64,000 nucleotides of DNA, from assembly GCA_020631735.1 (NCBI GenBank), contig CM036199.1, forward strand, positions 20,377,553 to 20,441,552, given 5' to 3'. Below, in pieces: positions 21,754 to 33,577 of the stretch. A program made the position numbers and the translations under genes. Positions within the stretch are counted from its first letter, which is position 1, and every line of letters starts with the position of its first letter. The notes under the pieces were generated by a model. It was given only the letters and a program-made list of their open reading frames with translations, had not been told where the DNA came from and ran no database searches. Source of the DNA: Saccharum officinarum. Its lineage: Eukaryota > Streptophyta > Magnoliopsida > Poales > Poaceae.

Positions 21754-22840
21754 CATTTTGATTGGGTCATTTAAGAACTTATTACACTTTGAGTCTGTGA
21801 CATTAAGTGCACTGCAAATCTATCTATCTGGTTTCTGTTGCTTGCTTTGTTTTACTTTCTATATAAGTGGCTTTCTTAGAGTGAATATAATTTACATTCA
21901 AAAAAAAATAGTGAATATAGTTGTAGTTTCCAGCATTCCTTCTTGTCAATTAGGATTTGATTTGGGCTAGTAGGGCCTTTTTGAAAACTTCATTAATCTT
22001 ACATTGAAGATCTTTGTCTACACGCGTCTTACTGCAACAACTTGCATATGCAAATTAGTGGTACAGTTGTAATGTTGGTTGCAATTTGCCATTATTATTT
22101 TTTTTTCAGTTTCTTGTGTAGGAATAGTAGTAGCAGAATGCTTTACTGAAAAGCTTTGTTCTATCAGACTTGAGTTACTTAACAGCTTGCTGCGCTTGCC
22201 TATTTGTTCCTCCACAAATTTTTCGTCAGATGTACTGTTAGTATCAGACATAATCAGTTCGCTTCCTGGCAAATATGCAGCGCAATTCTCGGCGACAGAA
22301 GTGTAATTATCACTAGTGATGTTTCTTGGTTCAGTTAGGCGGCCTGATTTCAGTGTAAGAGCGAAAATGCAATTCAGGGTTCATACTATGACAATAAAAT
22401 TCAGTGTAAGAGAGATGCCAAAGAGAAGTAATTTTGATTGATTGTAGATACTACACAGGAACTTCCGATACTTCTGTTTTCTAATATTCTAGGCTATGTA
22501 ACACGGGTTAATGGACTGGTTCTATCTTAATGCCAAAAGGCAACTGAACTGAAGATAAGATTATCAATTTTCAAGAAAATCTTGAACCGCGCTTTGCTTC
22601 GGAGGATCTTTTTTCCAGTATTCCCGCTTCCAGGTGCTATTTGTTACAATGTTCACTTGTTTAGTTCATGACTTTTCAGTCTTTTTTGCTGCATACACTG
22701 TCCAAATCCAAATAGACCTTATCCAAAGCAGCTACTAGATTCCAATTGGACTCCCTGTATAGCTATTGTAGTTCTCTGATCTGAATTCTGAAAGCATATT
22801 TCGAATTTCTTGTTAACGGCCGCGGCGTGCTAAGAATGTC
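20320..22840 (+). other. RING1 downstream region, related to the RING2 tail
   Basis: No further gene is seen. Many short blocks match 28969-29502 and 33578-34700 (for example TTCTTGGAACTGATCGAG and the ATAACCGAAGATCATTATACTG region at 20937, related to 34201). The tandem duplication therefore included over 2 kb downstream of the coding region. The blocks may be 3' UTR or non-coding transcript. An (AT)20 tract is inside. Confidence 0.5.
21709..21748. repeat. (AT)20 microsatellite
   Basis: Forty bases of uninterrupted AT dinucleotides in the RING1 downstream region. Confidence 0.95.
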
Positions 22841-22988
22841 TTGAGCGACACGCAACTACTCACAGCATTCCCCTCGCCGCGCTTGTGCTGCTGCCAGCAG
22901 CGTGACAGCGTCCGGTGTCAGGGATCCAGACCTGGGGCCCACATGATAACTAACCGACTAAGCCAAACCCCACCTCCTTCTCTTCTCC

Positions 22989-22997
22989 TACAAATAC
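22989..22997 (+). promoter_or_regulatory. TATA-like box of RING2
   Basis: TACAAATAC, matching the RING1 box in sequence and context and lying 138 bp before the RING2 ATG. Confidence 0.5.
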
Positions 22998-23134
22998 CCA
23001 CCGCCGGCAATGCCATTGCCACCTTCCAAACGCGAACAATCCCAGGGCAACGCGAGCGAATAGAAAGCCAGAGCAAGAGCGAGTGAGAGGGGGAGAGGCA
23101 AGACGCAAGAAAGGGGAAGAGGAGCAAAGGCGCC

Positions 23135-23786
23135 ATGGCCGACGACAGCGGCAGCGTCAGGATGGCCATCGGAACCGCGGTCGGCGGCGCCTCCATCGCC
23201 CTCTTGACCGGCGCGAGCTGCTGGTTGGGCATGAAGGCCTACCGCGATGGCCGGTTCTCGAGAGGATGGCCGCGGGTGCGCGTCTGGGCGCTCGGCGGCG
23301 TCACCACCCTGGGGCAGACGCTGGCCTACGACTGCGCCATGTGCGGCCACAGCTTGGACCAGCGGGAGGAGGTCCGCACGCTCTCCTGCGGCCACGTGTT
23401 CCACCTCCGCAAGGGTCCCCAAGTGCGGGAGCAACATCGACGACTGGCTCCGCGAGAACCGCATGCGCTGCCCGGCCTGCTGCAAGCCCGTCCACCCCGT
23501 GTTGCCGTGGAAGGCGCCGCCGACATCGGCGCCACCGCCCGTGCCCGTGCCACTGCCAGCGCAGTCGGAGCCGTCGTCGTCGACTTCGGATTTGGAGGCT
23601 CAGGAGCCGCGGCGGATGGAGTTGGAGCAGGGGCCACCGCGGCGGCTGGCGTTGGACCAGGGGCGACCGCGGTATCCGCCGTCGATGTGGTTCCAGGACG
23701 CGAGTTTGGGTCGCCGTAGCAGTAAAGACGCATCATCGAGCTTGGATGGAACGGTGTTGAAGCGTCTTTTGGGGGCCGTCTTGTAA
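23135..23786 (+). pseudogene. RING2: frameshifted paralog of RING1 and RING3
   Basis: The ATG at 23135 opens MADDSGSV with a transmembrane segment (residues 11-32), LGGVTTL (53-59) and the first half of the RING (C67, C70, C85, H87, H90). After residue 94 (about 23417), in GGTCCCCAAG, the paralogous reading jumps one frame: PKCGSNIDDWLRENRMRCPACC, then PVLPWK and a Pro-rich tail. An extra C in the CCCC run explains it. Staying in the original frame gives an unrelated Arg/Ala/Gly tail ending at 23719. In the paralogous frame the stop is a TAA at 23784-23786 lying inside the LTR of element E3. It may be a genuine pseudogene or a single-base assembly error. Confidence 0.7.
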
Positions 23787-24035
23787 GAAATGGAGGGTAA
23801 CGAGGATGCCCATCCAGGCTCACCTCGGTTGCGTGTTATACTGATGGGGAATAGCCCCCATCCGTGGCTGTTACACAAGTGTTTGGAGTATATTGAGTTG
23901 TGGTTGTACCTGGAGACTAGTAACTATGACCATTGCTTGGTCATTACATGAGCATGCAAACACACACACGCATCTAACACATTCTAACAATAGACACGCT
24001 AACAATAGACACACTATTGCACTTGTCATCTAACA
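23782..24035 (-). repeat. 3' LTR of E3 (254 bp)
   Basis: On the minus strand it starts TGTTAGATGACAAG (24035) and ends ..TCCATTTCTTACA (23782). The polypurine tract adjoins it on the element's internal side. Confidence 0.9.
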
Positions 24036-24048
24036 TCCCCCCGCAATC

Positions 24049-27000
24049 TCAGCCACGAACGAGGTTGAGATTGGAGCGAAAAAGTCCTATCTTGTGCGCT
24101 GCAATTGGTTTGGTGAAACCATCAACGAGTTGATCATTAGTGGAGATGAACCGCACGTCCAAGAGCTTTTGTGCGACACGTTCCCGGACGAAGTGAAAAT
24201 CAATCTTGATGTGTTTGGTGCGTGCATGAAACACGGGATTTGCAGATAGATATGTGGCCCCCAAATTGTCGCACCACAGTCGTGCTACCGGAGAGTGAGG
24301 GATGCTCAGTTCCTGTAGAAGTTTTTGTACCCATACCATTTCAGCAGTGGTGTTGGCAAGAGCTTTATACTCAACTTCAGTAGAGGATCGGGAGACAGTA
24401 GGTTGCTTTCTAGCACTCCAGGAGATCAAGTTTGTGCCAAAGAAGACAGCAAATCCACGAGTGGATCGTCCGTCATCCACACACCCAGCCCAGTCAGCAT
24501 CGGAAAAAGCACTTACAACCACAGAGGAGGACCTGCGAATGTTTAGCCCAGTGGTCAAGGATCCTTGGAGATAGCGTAGTATTCTCTTGACACTGCTCCA
24601 GTGAATTGTGGTGGGAGCATGGAGGAATTGACACACTTTGTTGACAACAAAGCAGATATCTGGGCGAGTGAGTGTAAGATATTGTAACGCACCCACCATA
24701 CCGCGATACTTGGTTGAATCCTCGGCACCAAGAGGATCACCATATGTGAGACTGAGTTTTTCTGAGGTAGCCATGGGTGTGTCGACGGGCTTGCAGTTGT
24801 TCATACCTGCCCTCATGAGAATGTCGGAGGCATATTTTTGTTGGGACAGTACTAGTCCATCTCGTGTCTTCTTTACCTCAATCCCCAAGAAGTAGTGGAG
24901 GTCACCAAGATCTTTAAGGGCAAAGTCACATTGGAGATCCTTGAGGAGTGCGTCTGTGGCCGCCTGAGAGCTACTAGCCACGATGATATCATCAACATAG
25001 ACCAGAACAAAAATTGTACATCCTCTTTTGTTGTAGTAGAACAATGAAGTGTCAGCTTTCGAAGGCAAAAAAACCAAGTTTCATAAGTTTGGTGCAAAGT
25101 CTAGCATACCATGCCCGTGGAGCTTGTTTTAAACCATAGAGAGCCTTGTCCAGTTTACACACATAGGAAGGGTGAGATTTGTTAATATATCCCGGTGGCT
25201 AGTACATATATACCTCTTCCTCTAGTACACCATGCAAAAAAGCATTTTGTACATCAAGTTGTCGTAGGGACCATCCTTTGCTGACTGCAATTGACAAGAT
25301 GAGTCGAATAGTTGCAGCCTTGACAACAGGACTGAATGTGTCCTCATAGTCAATACCATAGCGTTGTTTGAAACCTTTTGCAACAAGTCTAGCTTTGTAT
25401 CTATCAATAGTGCCATCACCTTTCCTTTTTATCTTATAAACCCATTTGCACCCAATGATGTTTTTTGTTTTTAGGCTTGGGAACTAGGTGCCAAGTGCTG
25501 TTGTGAACAAGTGCTTGATACTCATTATTCATAGCAGCAATCCAATTTTTATCAGCAAGGGCGGCAGCTACTGTGGATGGTTCATCAGTCATAGTCGTGG
25601 TGAGATTACACCACCTGACCGTCCCATCTGTGTAGAGTTTAGGCTTGATAATACCTTGTTGAAGGCGTGTAGATGGACGTTGTGGTGCAGGAGCTGCTGT
25701 AGGATCTGATGGCGCAGAGGATCCGGAGCTGGGAATCTCGGTTGTTGTTGCAGGCGCAGAGGTGGAATCAACCCCCGTCGACGAGGTTGTGCGAGCAGGA
25801 TCCAGGTGCGGCTGACGCGCAGCAGGAGCAGCTGGAGTAGCGGCTGGTAGTGGCGTAGACGATCCCACGACTGATGACGCGCGGGCCAGATCGGGATCCC
25901 TCTGTGGCGACGAGGTCGGAGGAACGAGTGGAGCGGCGTCGGCTTGTGGCGCAGAGGATCCGACCGGCGTTGTCGGGGCTTCGGGCTCCAGCGACTGTGG
26001 CTGCTGGTCTGCTGCTGGATCGGTCGTCGTCGGCACCGTCACGTGATCCGAGGAAGATGCGGCGCCAGTACGAGGATCATGCAGATCGCTTTCGTGTTCT
26101 GTGCTCGTGGTGTCGCCATGCGGATGCATGAAATATTGCCCTGGAATTTGAATGTGGCCACCAATTTGGTCCGAATTTTTTTCTGTGTTGCCTGTATGAT
26201 CAAGAGCACTTGGCAGAGCATTAGTAGTCACAAGTGGAGAAGTATATTGATCACGAAAAATTGCATCCCCAAAGCTAGAATTTGGACTCAACAAGGAAGG
26301 AGATAAAAGAGCTATTTCACCCCTAAGACGAGCTCTGGCATTCGAACGAAGTGAGGCAAATGGAAAAATGTGTTCATCAAATATGACATCCCGTGAGATG
26401 TAGATGCACCCATTAGCAAGGTCTAGGCATTTGAATCCTTTGTGTAGATGGCTATACCCAAGGAATACGCATTTTTTGGAACGGAATTGAAGTTTAGTGG
26501 AATTGAAAGGCCTAAGATTTGACCAAACAGCACAACCAAAGGTGTGAAGGAAAGTATAGTCTGGAGGTTTCCCATAGAGCCGCTCAAAAGGGGATTGATT
26601 TGAGAGTATTTTTGAAGGGAGTCGGTTAATAAGAAAGACAGCGGTAAGAAAGGCTTCATCCCAAAATTTTAAAGGAATAGACACATGTGCAAGTAGTGCA
26701 AGACCCATATCTACAATATGTCGATGTTTGCGCTCGACTGATCCATTTTGTTGGTGAGCATATGGGCAAGATACATGATGGGTAATACCTATGCGTTGGA
26801 AAAAGCTATTCAAGGTTTGATATTCTCCCCCCCCCCAATCTGATTGCACTGAGCGGATCTTACAATTAAACTATCGTTCAACGAGATTTTGGAAGTCTTG
26901 AAAACATAAAAAAAAACTTCGGATTTTTGACGAATAAGGTAGATCCATACAAACTTAGTATAGTCATCAATGAAACTAACATAGTAAGTATGTTTACCAA

Positions 27001-28600
27001 CTGAAATCGGAGCAGGGCCCCATACATCGGAAAATATGAGTTCCATAGGACTAGTGGACACACTAGTAGACCTAGGGTAGGGTAGTTGATGGTGTTTGCC
27101 TTGTTGACATGCATCACACACATGATTATCTAAATTTTTGATAAAAGGAAGAGAGTGGCCACTAAGAACTTGGTGTACAGTGGAATTGGAAGGGTGACCA
27201 AGCCTAGAGTGCCACAGGGAGCTAGATGGTTTGGTGACGCCAAGCCCTTGTTTATTGAACGATGGCTTGAATGGGTAGAGACCGCCTTTCACATCTGCTG
27301 GTATGACGGATTTTCTGCATCTGCTGTTCCTTGACAAAAAACAATCATGGTGAAATTCTAGATAGGCATTGTTGTCACGTGCTAGGCGATGAACAGAAAC
27401 CAAACTTTTACTAGCCTTAGGAACATGAAGAATATTGTGTAAATTGAGAGAGCTAGTTGGGGATTGCAAAGTACCGTGACCAATATGACCTATCTCCATA
27501 CCTGATCCATTGGCCGTATGCACTCGATCACCTCCCGTGTACCGGTCGCGGACGGTGAGCTTGTCGAGCTCCCCGGTGATGTGGTCGGTCGCTCCAGTGT
27601 CAAAGTACCAATTGGTGTCGATGCCGTAGGATGTGGTGGCAGATGAAGCTGATCTTGAAGGTGGAGGGGAGGGTGCAGTGTAGTTTGGATCAAACCTCTT
27701 GAAGCATCGATCGGCGCCGTGACCTTCCTTCTTGCAAACTTGGCAGATCACGCCGTGCTCGAAGTTGGGCCCATGGGTGCGCCCGCAGACAGTGCAGGGT
27801 CCATGATTGCGTCCGCCACCACGACCAGGAGAGCCACCACAGTTGAAGCCACCGCAAGGGCGACCACCGCGACCGCGCGCCTGGTACTGGTTCCCACCAC
27901 TGTGACCGCCCCGGGACGCGAGGTTGGCGGAGGAGTGGCTGCCCCCTCCACGCAAGTCGATCCGCTGCTCATGGTTGACAAGTTGGGTGAACAACTCATG
28001 CACCGTGAGCGGCTCAGCACGTAGGGAGACAGAGGATACGACAGGGTCGAATGGTTCATCCAACCCAGTCAGAATGTAGGAGATGAGGTCGTCGTCGTCG
28101 AGCTTCTTCCCTGCCGCCGCCATTTCGTCGGCGAGGGCTTTCATCTTACTGAAATACTCGGTGATCATAGAAGTTCCTTTGGACGCGTTCGCCAGAGCCA
28201 TCCGCGTGGCGATGACTCGTGCCCGCGATTGGGCTGCATGGAGCGCTTCAATGGCGGCCCAGGCACCGGCCGCCGTCGTCTCGGTATTCACTTGACCGAG
28301 AATATCTTTGGAGAGACCGGACAACAGGTAACTGAGAACCTACTGATCCTGAGCCTTCCAGACAGCGTAGTCAGGATTGGATGTAGTTTCATCCTTTCCT
28401 TCGGCATTCTTTTTGGTGATGGTTGGGGATGGAGGTGTGGCGGTTGGATGGATGAGGTGATCGGCTTGAGCACCATTGATGGCAGCAGTGACCTGGGCTT
28501 TCCAGGATTGGTAATTTTGGCGGGTGAGTTTATCGGAGATGGGGATGAATGCTAGGCCGAGGGAAACAGCAGTCGGAAGCATGGATGAAGAAAAGGCCAT
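24049..28600 (-). pseudogene. Gag-pol of E3, several lesions
   Basis: The start is the ATG at 28600 (MAFSSSMLPTAVSLG). Gag has NYQSWKAQV, one in-frame TAG near 28340, and a zinc knuckle CQVCKKEGHGADRC. Protease is WYFDTGATDHI. Integrase has HSRLGHPS, CDACQQGKH, FSDVWGPAP, FIDDYTKFVWIY, then QSDWGGGEY and QQNGSVERKHRH. Reverse transcriptase has [12 protein letters not shown] (catalytic Asp pair kept), and RNase H has SDADWAG and [12 protein letters not shown], ending at 24049. Frames break near 26900 (A/T homopolymer), near 25450 (A run) and at a TAG in the reverse transcriptase near 25200. Motifs are otherwise well preserved, so decay is recent. Confidence 0.85.
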
Positions 28601-28637
28601 TGAGGATCGAAAGAAATTTTCCGTGGGGAGTAGGCTA

Positions 28638-28649
28638 GCTCTAATACCA
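28638..28649 (-). promoter_or_regulatory. Primer-binding site of E3
   Basis: TGGTATTAGAGC on the minus strand, one base from the canonical tRNA-Met site, touching the 5' LTR. Confidence 0.85.
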
Positions 28650-28968
28650 TGTAAGAAATGGAGGGTAACGAGGATGCCCATCCAGGCTCACCTCGGTTGC
28701 GTGTTATACTGATGGGGAATAGCCCCCCATCGGTGGCTGTTACACAAGTGTTTGGAGTACATTGAGTTGTGCCTGGAGACTAGGAACTATGACCATTGCT
28801 TGGTCATTACATGAGCATGCAACCACACGCTATCATCTAACACATTCTGACTATGACCATTGCTTGGTCATTACATGAGCATGCAACCACATGCACACGC
28901 TATCATCTAACACATTCTAACAATAGACACGCTAAAAATAGACACGCTATTACACTTGTCATCTAACA
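28650..28968 (-). repeat. 5' LTR of E3 (319 bp) with an internal duplication
   Basis: Same ends as the 3' LTR. It is 65 bp longer, mostly because a segment beginning CTATGACCATTGCTTGG is present twice (about 28787-28847 and 28851-28917), while the 3' LTR has it once. The duplication must postdate insertion. Confidence 0.9.
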
Positions 28969-29502
28969 CGCCTGGATCACTTCTTCGAGAGGTTCTTCAA
29001 GGATCCTTTCGTCATTTCTGTTTCTGCATTCTTGGAACTGATCAAAGGGTATTGCGTCTCGTCTGATGGTCTGGATCGGTTCTCGATAGATTCCTTTGTT
29101 ATTTCAGTCGTTTGCTTCCTTGGAACTGATCGAGCTTAGCTTGTTCCTTCTTTTGTTCTGATCTACGTACGTTCACTTGTGATGAACTAAGCATCTGAAA
29201 GTGGTTATGAAACTACGATCTGTTAGTTCTTGGCTCAGTTCCAATGATCTGATGAAAGCTAATAGATTCTCGTTAATTGATTTGGCAGTTTGTACCATTT
29301 CCTTGTGTCCCAGGGTGGAAATTGATACTGCTGAGTGAGCATCTTGGGATGAGAATTGAAGGATTTTGGTCTAAATTTTTCGCCATAATGTTTTCTAGTT
29401 TCTTGCAATGGGGCATCTATGCATGACAGCAGTTCCATACTCTGTTAGTTTGTTTTCTCGAGTGCTAAAAAGACAAAGAAAAAACCTCAAAGTTTTTCTG
29501 CT
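28969..29502 (+). other. RING2 downstream region, first part
   Basis: Resumes the RING2 sequence after E3. GAGAGGTTCTTCAAGGATC and CTTGGAACTGATCGAGCTTA match the RING1 and RING3 downstream regions. No gene. It ends where the LINE begins. Confidence 0.6.
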
Positions 29503-29639
29503 TTTTTTTTTCGAGAACGTGCAAGGCACGTATTTCATTAAGCAGAGGAAAAAGAGTTGTGTTACACATCCACAGTAATCCTTAGATTACCGAAAAACAT
29601 CCTCAAAACAAGCTCGCACGTGGTTGTATATTACATAGC

Positions 29640-30330
29640 TAACAATAAACACGACTGAGCAAAGACACCCCTCAACCCGCCTGACGCCGCTCGGCTAGCG
29701 CCCCCAAGTGCCGGTACCCCGCTGCGATCCACAGGTTGATTTCCTCCTAGATATCGTGTACCAGCTGCGACGGTGATCGTGAAGTTGCGCAGAAAGTCCT
29801 GGCGTTTCGTTCCTTCCACAGTGCCCATCCCATAAGGAAGAACAAGGAGTCAAACCCACAACGGATCGACTTAGGCAGCTGCTTCCTGGAGAATATCCAC
29901 CACTCCATGATGGCACTCTCCTGAACGATCACCAGATCATGCAAGCGAAAGCTTCTGAGGCAAGATGACCACACTTCCCTGCTGAAGACGCAGCCGAGGA
30001 TGATGTGCTCCATTGTTTCCGCCGCTTGTTCACAGATAATGCAGGAGCTGCTGTCCTGAAGTCCATGGCGCCATCTCCTGTGTGCCGTCCAGCACTTTCC
30101 ATGCATAACAAGCCAGTAGAAGAGCTTGACTCATGGCGGCGCCGAGGTCTTCCAGAGTTGGCGAGCGCCGAGCGGCCTGGAGCAGCCAATGAACATAGCC
30201 CCATATGCCGATGAAGCCGAATACTGCTGGCTTGCCGCGAGCCTCCAGACGAAGGTATCCGGCACGCCCGGCAAAAGCAGTACCTGCTCCAACAAAGCCC
30301 GGCCATTAAGGCCTCGCACGTTTCACACAA
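29640..30330 (-). pseudogene. LINE ORF2 C-terminal remnant (RT zinc-binding domain)
   Basis: The minus strand reads DTFVWRLAASQQYSASSAYG and, in the next frame, KCWTAHRRWRHGL, CIICEQAAETMEHIILGC and then WALWKERNARTF. This is the zf-RVT domain found at the C-terminus of plant LINE ORF2 proteins, with its C..C..H..C ligands. At least one frameshift splits it near 30110. The preceding endonuclease and reverse transcriptase domains are missing. Confidence 0.8.
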
Positions 30331-30394
30331 AGCAGCTTAAGTTCGATGACATAGGAAACAATAAGGAGCGACAGAGGGTGGGGTTGCACGGCAA

Positions 30395-33252
30395 TTAGAG
30401 AGCCTGCTTCTCCAGCCCCAACATGTTCAGGTTCATCCCTATTGGGTCGAAGTCCCCCCCCAACAACATCTGGAGTGCGTCGAGGCTGGCCTCTGAAAGC
30501 TGTTGTTTGAAGGCTGCCTTGTACTCGCGCACAACCTCCGCGTCAACAGCATGTGAGGGTGCCGCCATGCCTAGCTTTTGCATGAGGACCAGCTGGGCCT
30601 GTTTGGTAGAATCAGCCTCCCTTGGCGCGGCCGCAATGCGTTCGCTTCGCCGCAGCGACTGGGCAGCAGCCGGCGTGCGTGTTCTGCGCAGTCTTGGCGG
30701 ACCACGAATGAGCGGAGTCTGCAACGGAACGCAGAGCCGTTCTTCCAGCCCCTCCATGAGTTCGTCATCACTAGAGGAACAAAGAGGTGCGTCCGACAGC
30801 GACAAATTGACCACAGTCCCAGACGTGCAGACGGCGACGGCAGCGACTGGCGGCGGCGTGCAAACAGCGACAGGGGCCTCTGGCGGGGTCGACAGCATAT
30901 CGGGCACTCTAGAAGAGGCCAGCAGCGATGAAGCGGCGCCGACTATCCTGCCACTCCGACGGGGCGTGGAGGTCCCGTCGGCCGCCTCTCAGCGCCGCCC
31001 TGGGGCACGCAGGCACGGTGAGTCCACTGTGGGCTGTGACCGAAGGCGTTGCGCCCGAGCACCTGGTGTCTCCAACGGGTCATGATGCTCAGGCCGGAAC
31101 TCGGCGAGGCTGAGAGCACAGGTGCTGTCACTGGGCGGGCGCTGATGATTGTTCAGTTCGGCCATCACCTGATCAGCCCACCAATCATCTGGAGGGACCG
31201 TGTCCTCCTCTTGGGCAGCGAAGACTCGCACGGGTGGGCTGGTTGCCCCACCAGAATCAGATCTGCCAGACAGCCCCGTAAGTCAGGACGGGCCAGCGAG
31301 CTCATTGTCTACACACATGGCCCACCAGTCCTCATGGGCCGCCGGTGGAGGAGTATGCACACACCGACCATCATGGAGCAGCATCGGTGCGATTTCTAGG
31401 AAGCGGCCCACCAGGCTGCGAGCCACAGACGGTGCTCGCAACAGCATCGGGGAGGGGCTGGGCGGGACCGGAGTCCGCGAGGCAGGCATGGCCTTGGTCA
31501 GCTCTTCGGCGTCGCAGAAGATCCGCTGAGGGGGCCCATCGCCCGACAAGATCCTGGGCGCACCGTCACCAGGAGAGGGCGCACGCTCCCGAGGCGAGGA
31601 CGCACGCACCCGAGGTGAGAAAGGCTGAGGCACGTGAACCCGCTGACGCGGCGACGTGACGTCCGGGATCTCGGCCTCCTCCCCAATAGCGACTATCCGC
31701 GTACTGGGCCCCCACCTGCCACGATGCAGCGGGCAACTAACTTCTCCGATGAGTACGGATGACGGCGGTGACGACCAATCCCGGGGTGACAACGATTGAA
31801 GTTACTGTCAATGGAGCCATCAACATCAGTGTCCCGTCCGCCGGAGTAGTCATCCTCCGGAGTCCACGACGGTCCGCCAAGGTCGTTAGCCTCACCTTGG
31901 GGGCCATCGTGTCCATCACCGCCGTCGCCGCCATCGTCATCCCCTCCACCTCCCCCACCGCCCACCGGCGAAGCAGGTGGGGTATTCCAGTCCTGGACGA
32001 CGATGAGGCATAGGCGCACCAGGTACCGGAGCCCCGGGAGCACCGTCCTTGCCGCCTCCACCAGACTAAGAACGCGCGGCTCTAGGATGAACAGCACTTC
32101 CTCGTCGTTGATGAACCGCGGGTCCACGCACCAAGCTGTGACGAAAAATTCCCGATCGTCATCATCCGGGACGTCGTCGGGGCGTACAACAACAACCTCA
32201 GCACAGGCCGGGCCGAGAATGACCTGCGCCATGGCCGTGCTCCGGGCGTGGAGAGGGACGCGCGTCATCCCCACGAGCACCCGGAACCGGAATGTGCCGG
32301 CGCTGGCCATCGAGGTTCGCCGCCATGGCCGCCAAACCAGTGGGAGCAGCATCCCACCCGGCGGTGCAGCAAGAACTCGGTCACGATCCTCACGGCACCT
32401 GAACCGCACAATGAAGTCCTCTGGATCATGTCGACGGACCTCCGCCTCCCTAGGCCTGATGTCGAAGTGCTCGAGGAGGTAGGCAGCCACCATGGGCGGC
32501 GAGACCGCCGGCCTCGTACCACCAACCATCGCGACTAAAGCGAGGCCGAGCGCGTTCTCCGCCGCCTGCAACTCGGCCGAGCGCGGGAGAACAACGAACC
32601 CTGTACGGCGTCGGCGGTGGCCTCCTCCAGCTGTCGGGGCTGCCTCACCGTCGGCTCTGGGGGACGGAGGCGGAGGTGGTGGCGGCGGTGTTGGAGGCTT
32701 GCAGCAGTGCGGAACTGAGGTAGAGCGCCCCGTGGAGGCAGACCATGCCGATGTAGTGTCGTTCCTGGTCTGACGGTGACCGCCACCAGACTGGCCGCGT
32801 CGCGCGACACGACGCCCCTGCGAAGCATGCGGCGGGGAGCGACCACGCTTGGCGCCCGAGGAACGCGGCGGGATAGGGCAAGCATAGCTCTGGTGTCCCT
32901 CGCACCAACAGTTGAAGCACCTGGGTGGGAAGGTGCACTCCGCCCGAACATGGGAGCTCGCCAGGCAATTGAAACAGAGCCCCACGAGCTCCAGTGGCAC
33001 GGGCCTGGCGAGCTTGGGCGGCGAACGACGACGCCAGCAACGACGGCTGCGGACCTCGAAGAAGCCGTCCTCATCCGGCCCTTCCAACGCGCGCGCGGGG
33101 TGCGAAGCAGGGGAACGACGAAGCGGCGGGGGTGGGGTCTGGTCGGACTGGGGACGCCTAGCCGCCGCCATGAAGCCCTCAGGCCGCCGCCTCCGACGAC
33201 GATTGCGCGCACGGCGCCGCCGACCGCCGGCTTCCGCGACCGCCTTGCCCAT
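30395..33252 (-). pseudogene. LINE ORF1 (gag-like, CCHC), frameshifted
   Basis: The ATG at 33252 (MGKAVAEAGG) starts an Arg-rich head. Two zinc knuckles follow, CFNCLASSHVRAEC and CFNCWCEGHQSYAC. Next is a DUF4283-like domain (..EDFIVRFRCREDRDRVL) and a Gly/Asp-rich stretch. The first frame ends at 31693. Coding similarity continues in other frames at 31792-31283 and 31231-30989, and at 30907-30395, where it ends with RRSERIAAAPR and LVLMQKLGM typical of plant LINE ORF1 tails. It would bind element RNA. At least two frameshifts make it inactive as read. Confidence 0.75.
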
Positions 33253-33577
33253 GCCCGGCGGCGGCGGCGAAGCCGGCTCGGAGTCGGAGTAGCACTCCGA
33301 ATCGCTTAGGGAGACCCGCTCCCCGTGGCCAACGACGACGCCGGAGAAGAGGCCGGGGGAACCCGCACCAAGGGATCTCGGCGAAGGAAGTTCGTCCTCC
33401 GCCTCGTCGGCCTAGGAGCGGCGAGAGGGGGGAGCCGTCCTCCATCAGTGCGAGGGTGGACGGCGGGACCGGGGCGGTATTTGGTGGTCGGCGGGGCCGG
33501 GGTGGCCGCCGACGGGCGGGGCGGGGAGCCTGCCTCACCTGAAGCTTACCTTCTTACTGCAGTAAAGTTTTTCTGCT

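Larger units (their letters stand above)
23782..28968 (-). mobile_element. Element E3: complete but defective Ty1-copia element with both LTRs
   Basis: Reads right to left. It has a 5' LTR at 28650-28968, a primer site TGGTATTAGAGC (28638-28649), gag, protease, integrase, reverse transcriptase and RNase H, a polypurine tract GCGGGGGGA (24036-24044) and a 3' LTR at 23782-24035. By eye the LTRs differ by about seven substitutions plus indels, so the insertion is not brand new. It sits in the 3' end of RING2. Confidence 0.9.
23777..28973. repeat. Target site duplication of element E3
   Basis: CGTCT (23777-23781) and CGCCT (28969-28973) flank the two LTRs and differ at one base. Joining the flanks gives GGCCGTCTGGATC.., which aligns with GGCGGTCTGGAACT after RING1, so the insertion site is certain. 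Confidence 0.85.
29503..33563 (-). mobile_element. L1-type LINE, internally deleted (no endonuclease or RT)
   Basis: The poly-A tail lies at the left (minus strand TCGAAAAAAAAAA next to 29502) and a GC-rich 5' end near 33560. ORF1 with zinc knuckles is followed, only some 20-80 bp after its end, by the zinc-binding C-terminus of ORF2. About 3 kb that normally encodes endonuclease and reverse transcriptase is absent. A perfect 14-bp duplication flanks it, so it inserted in this form or was deleted afterwards without damage to the ends. Confidence 0.85.
29489..33577. repeat. 14-bp target duplication of the LINE
   Basis: AAAGTTTTTCTGCT occurs at 29489-29502 and 33564-33577, perfectly identical, on either side of the LINE. 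Confidence 0.9.

Noticed and set aside
23420..23719. Original-frame tail of RING2 as an alternative protein end
   Set aside because: It is Ala/Gly/Arg-rich with no RING second half, whereas the shifted frame matches RING1 and RING3 residue by residue.
32776..33309. Plus-strand frames of over 100 codons opposite LINE ORF1
   Set aside because: They are antisense shadows of the GC-rich ORF1, which has real zinc knuckles.
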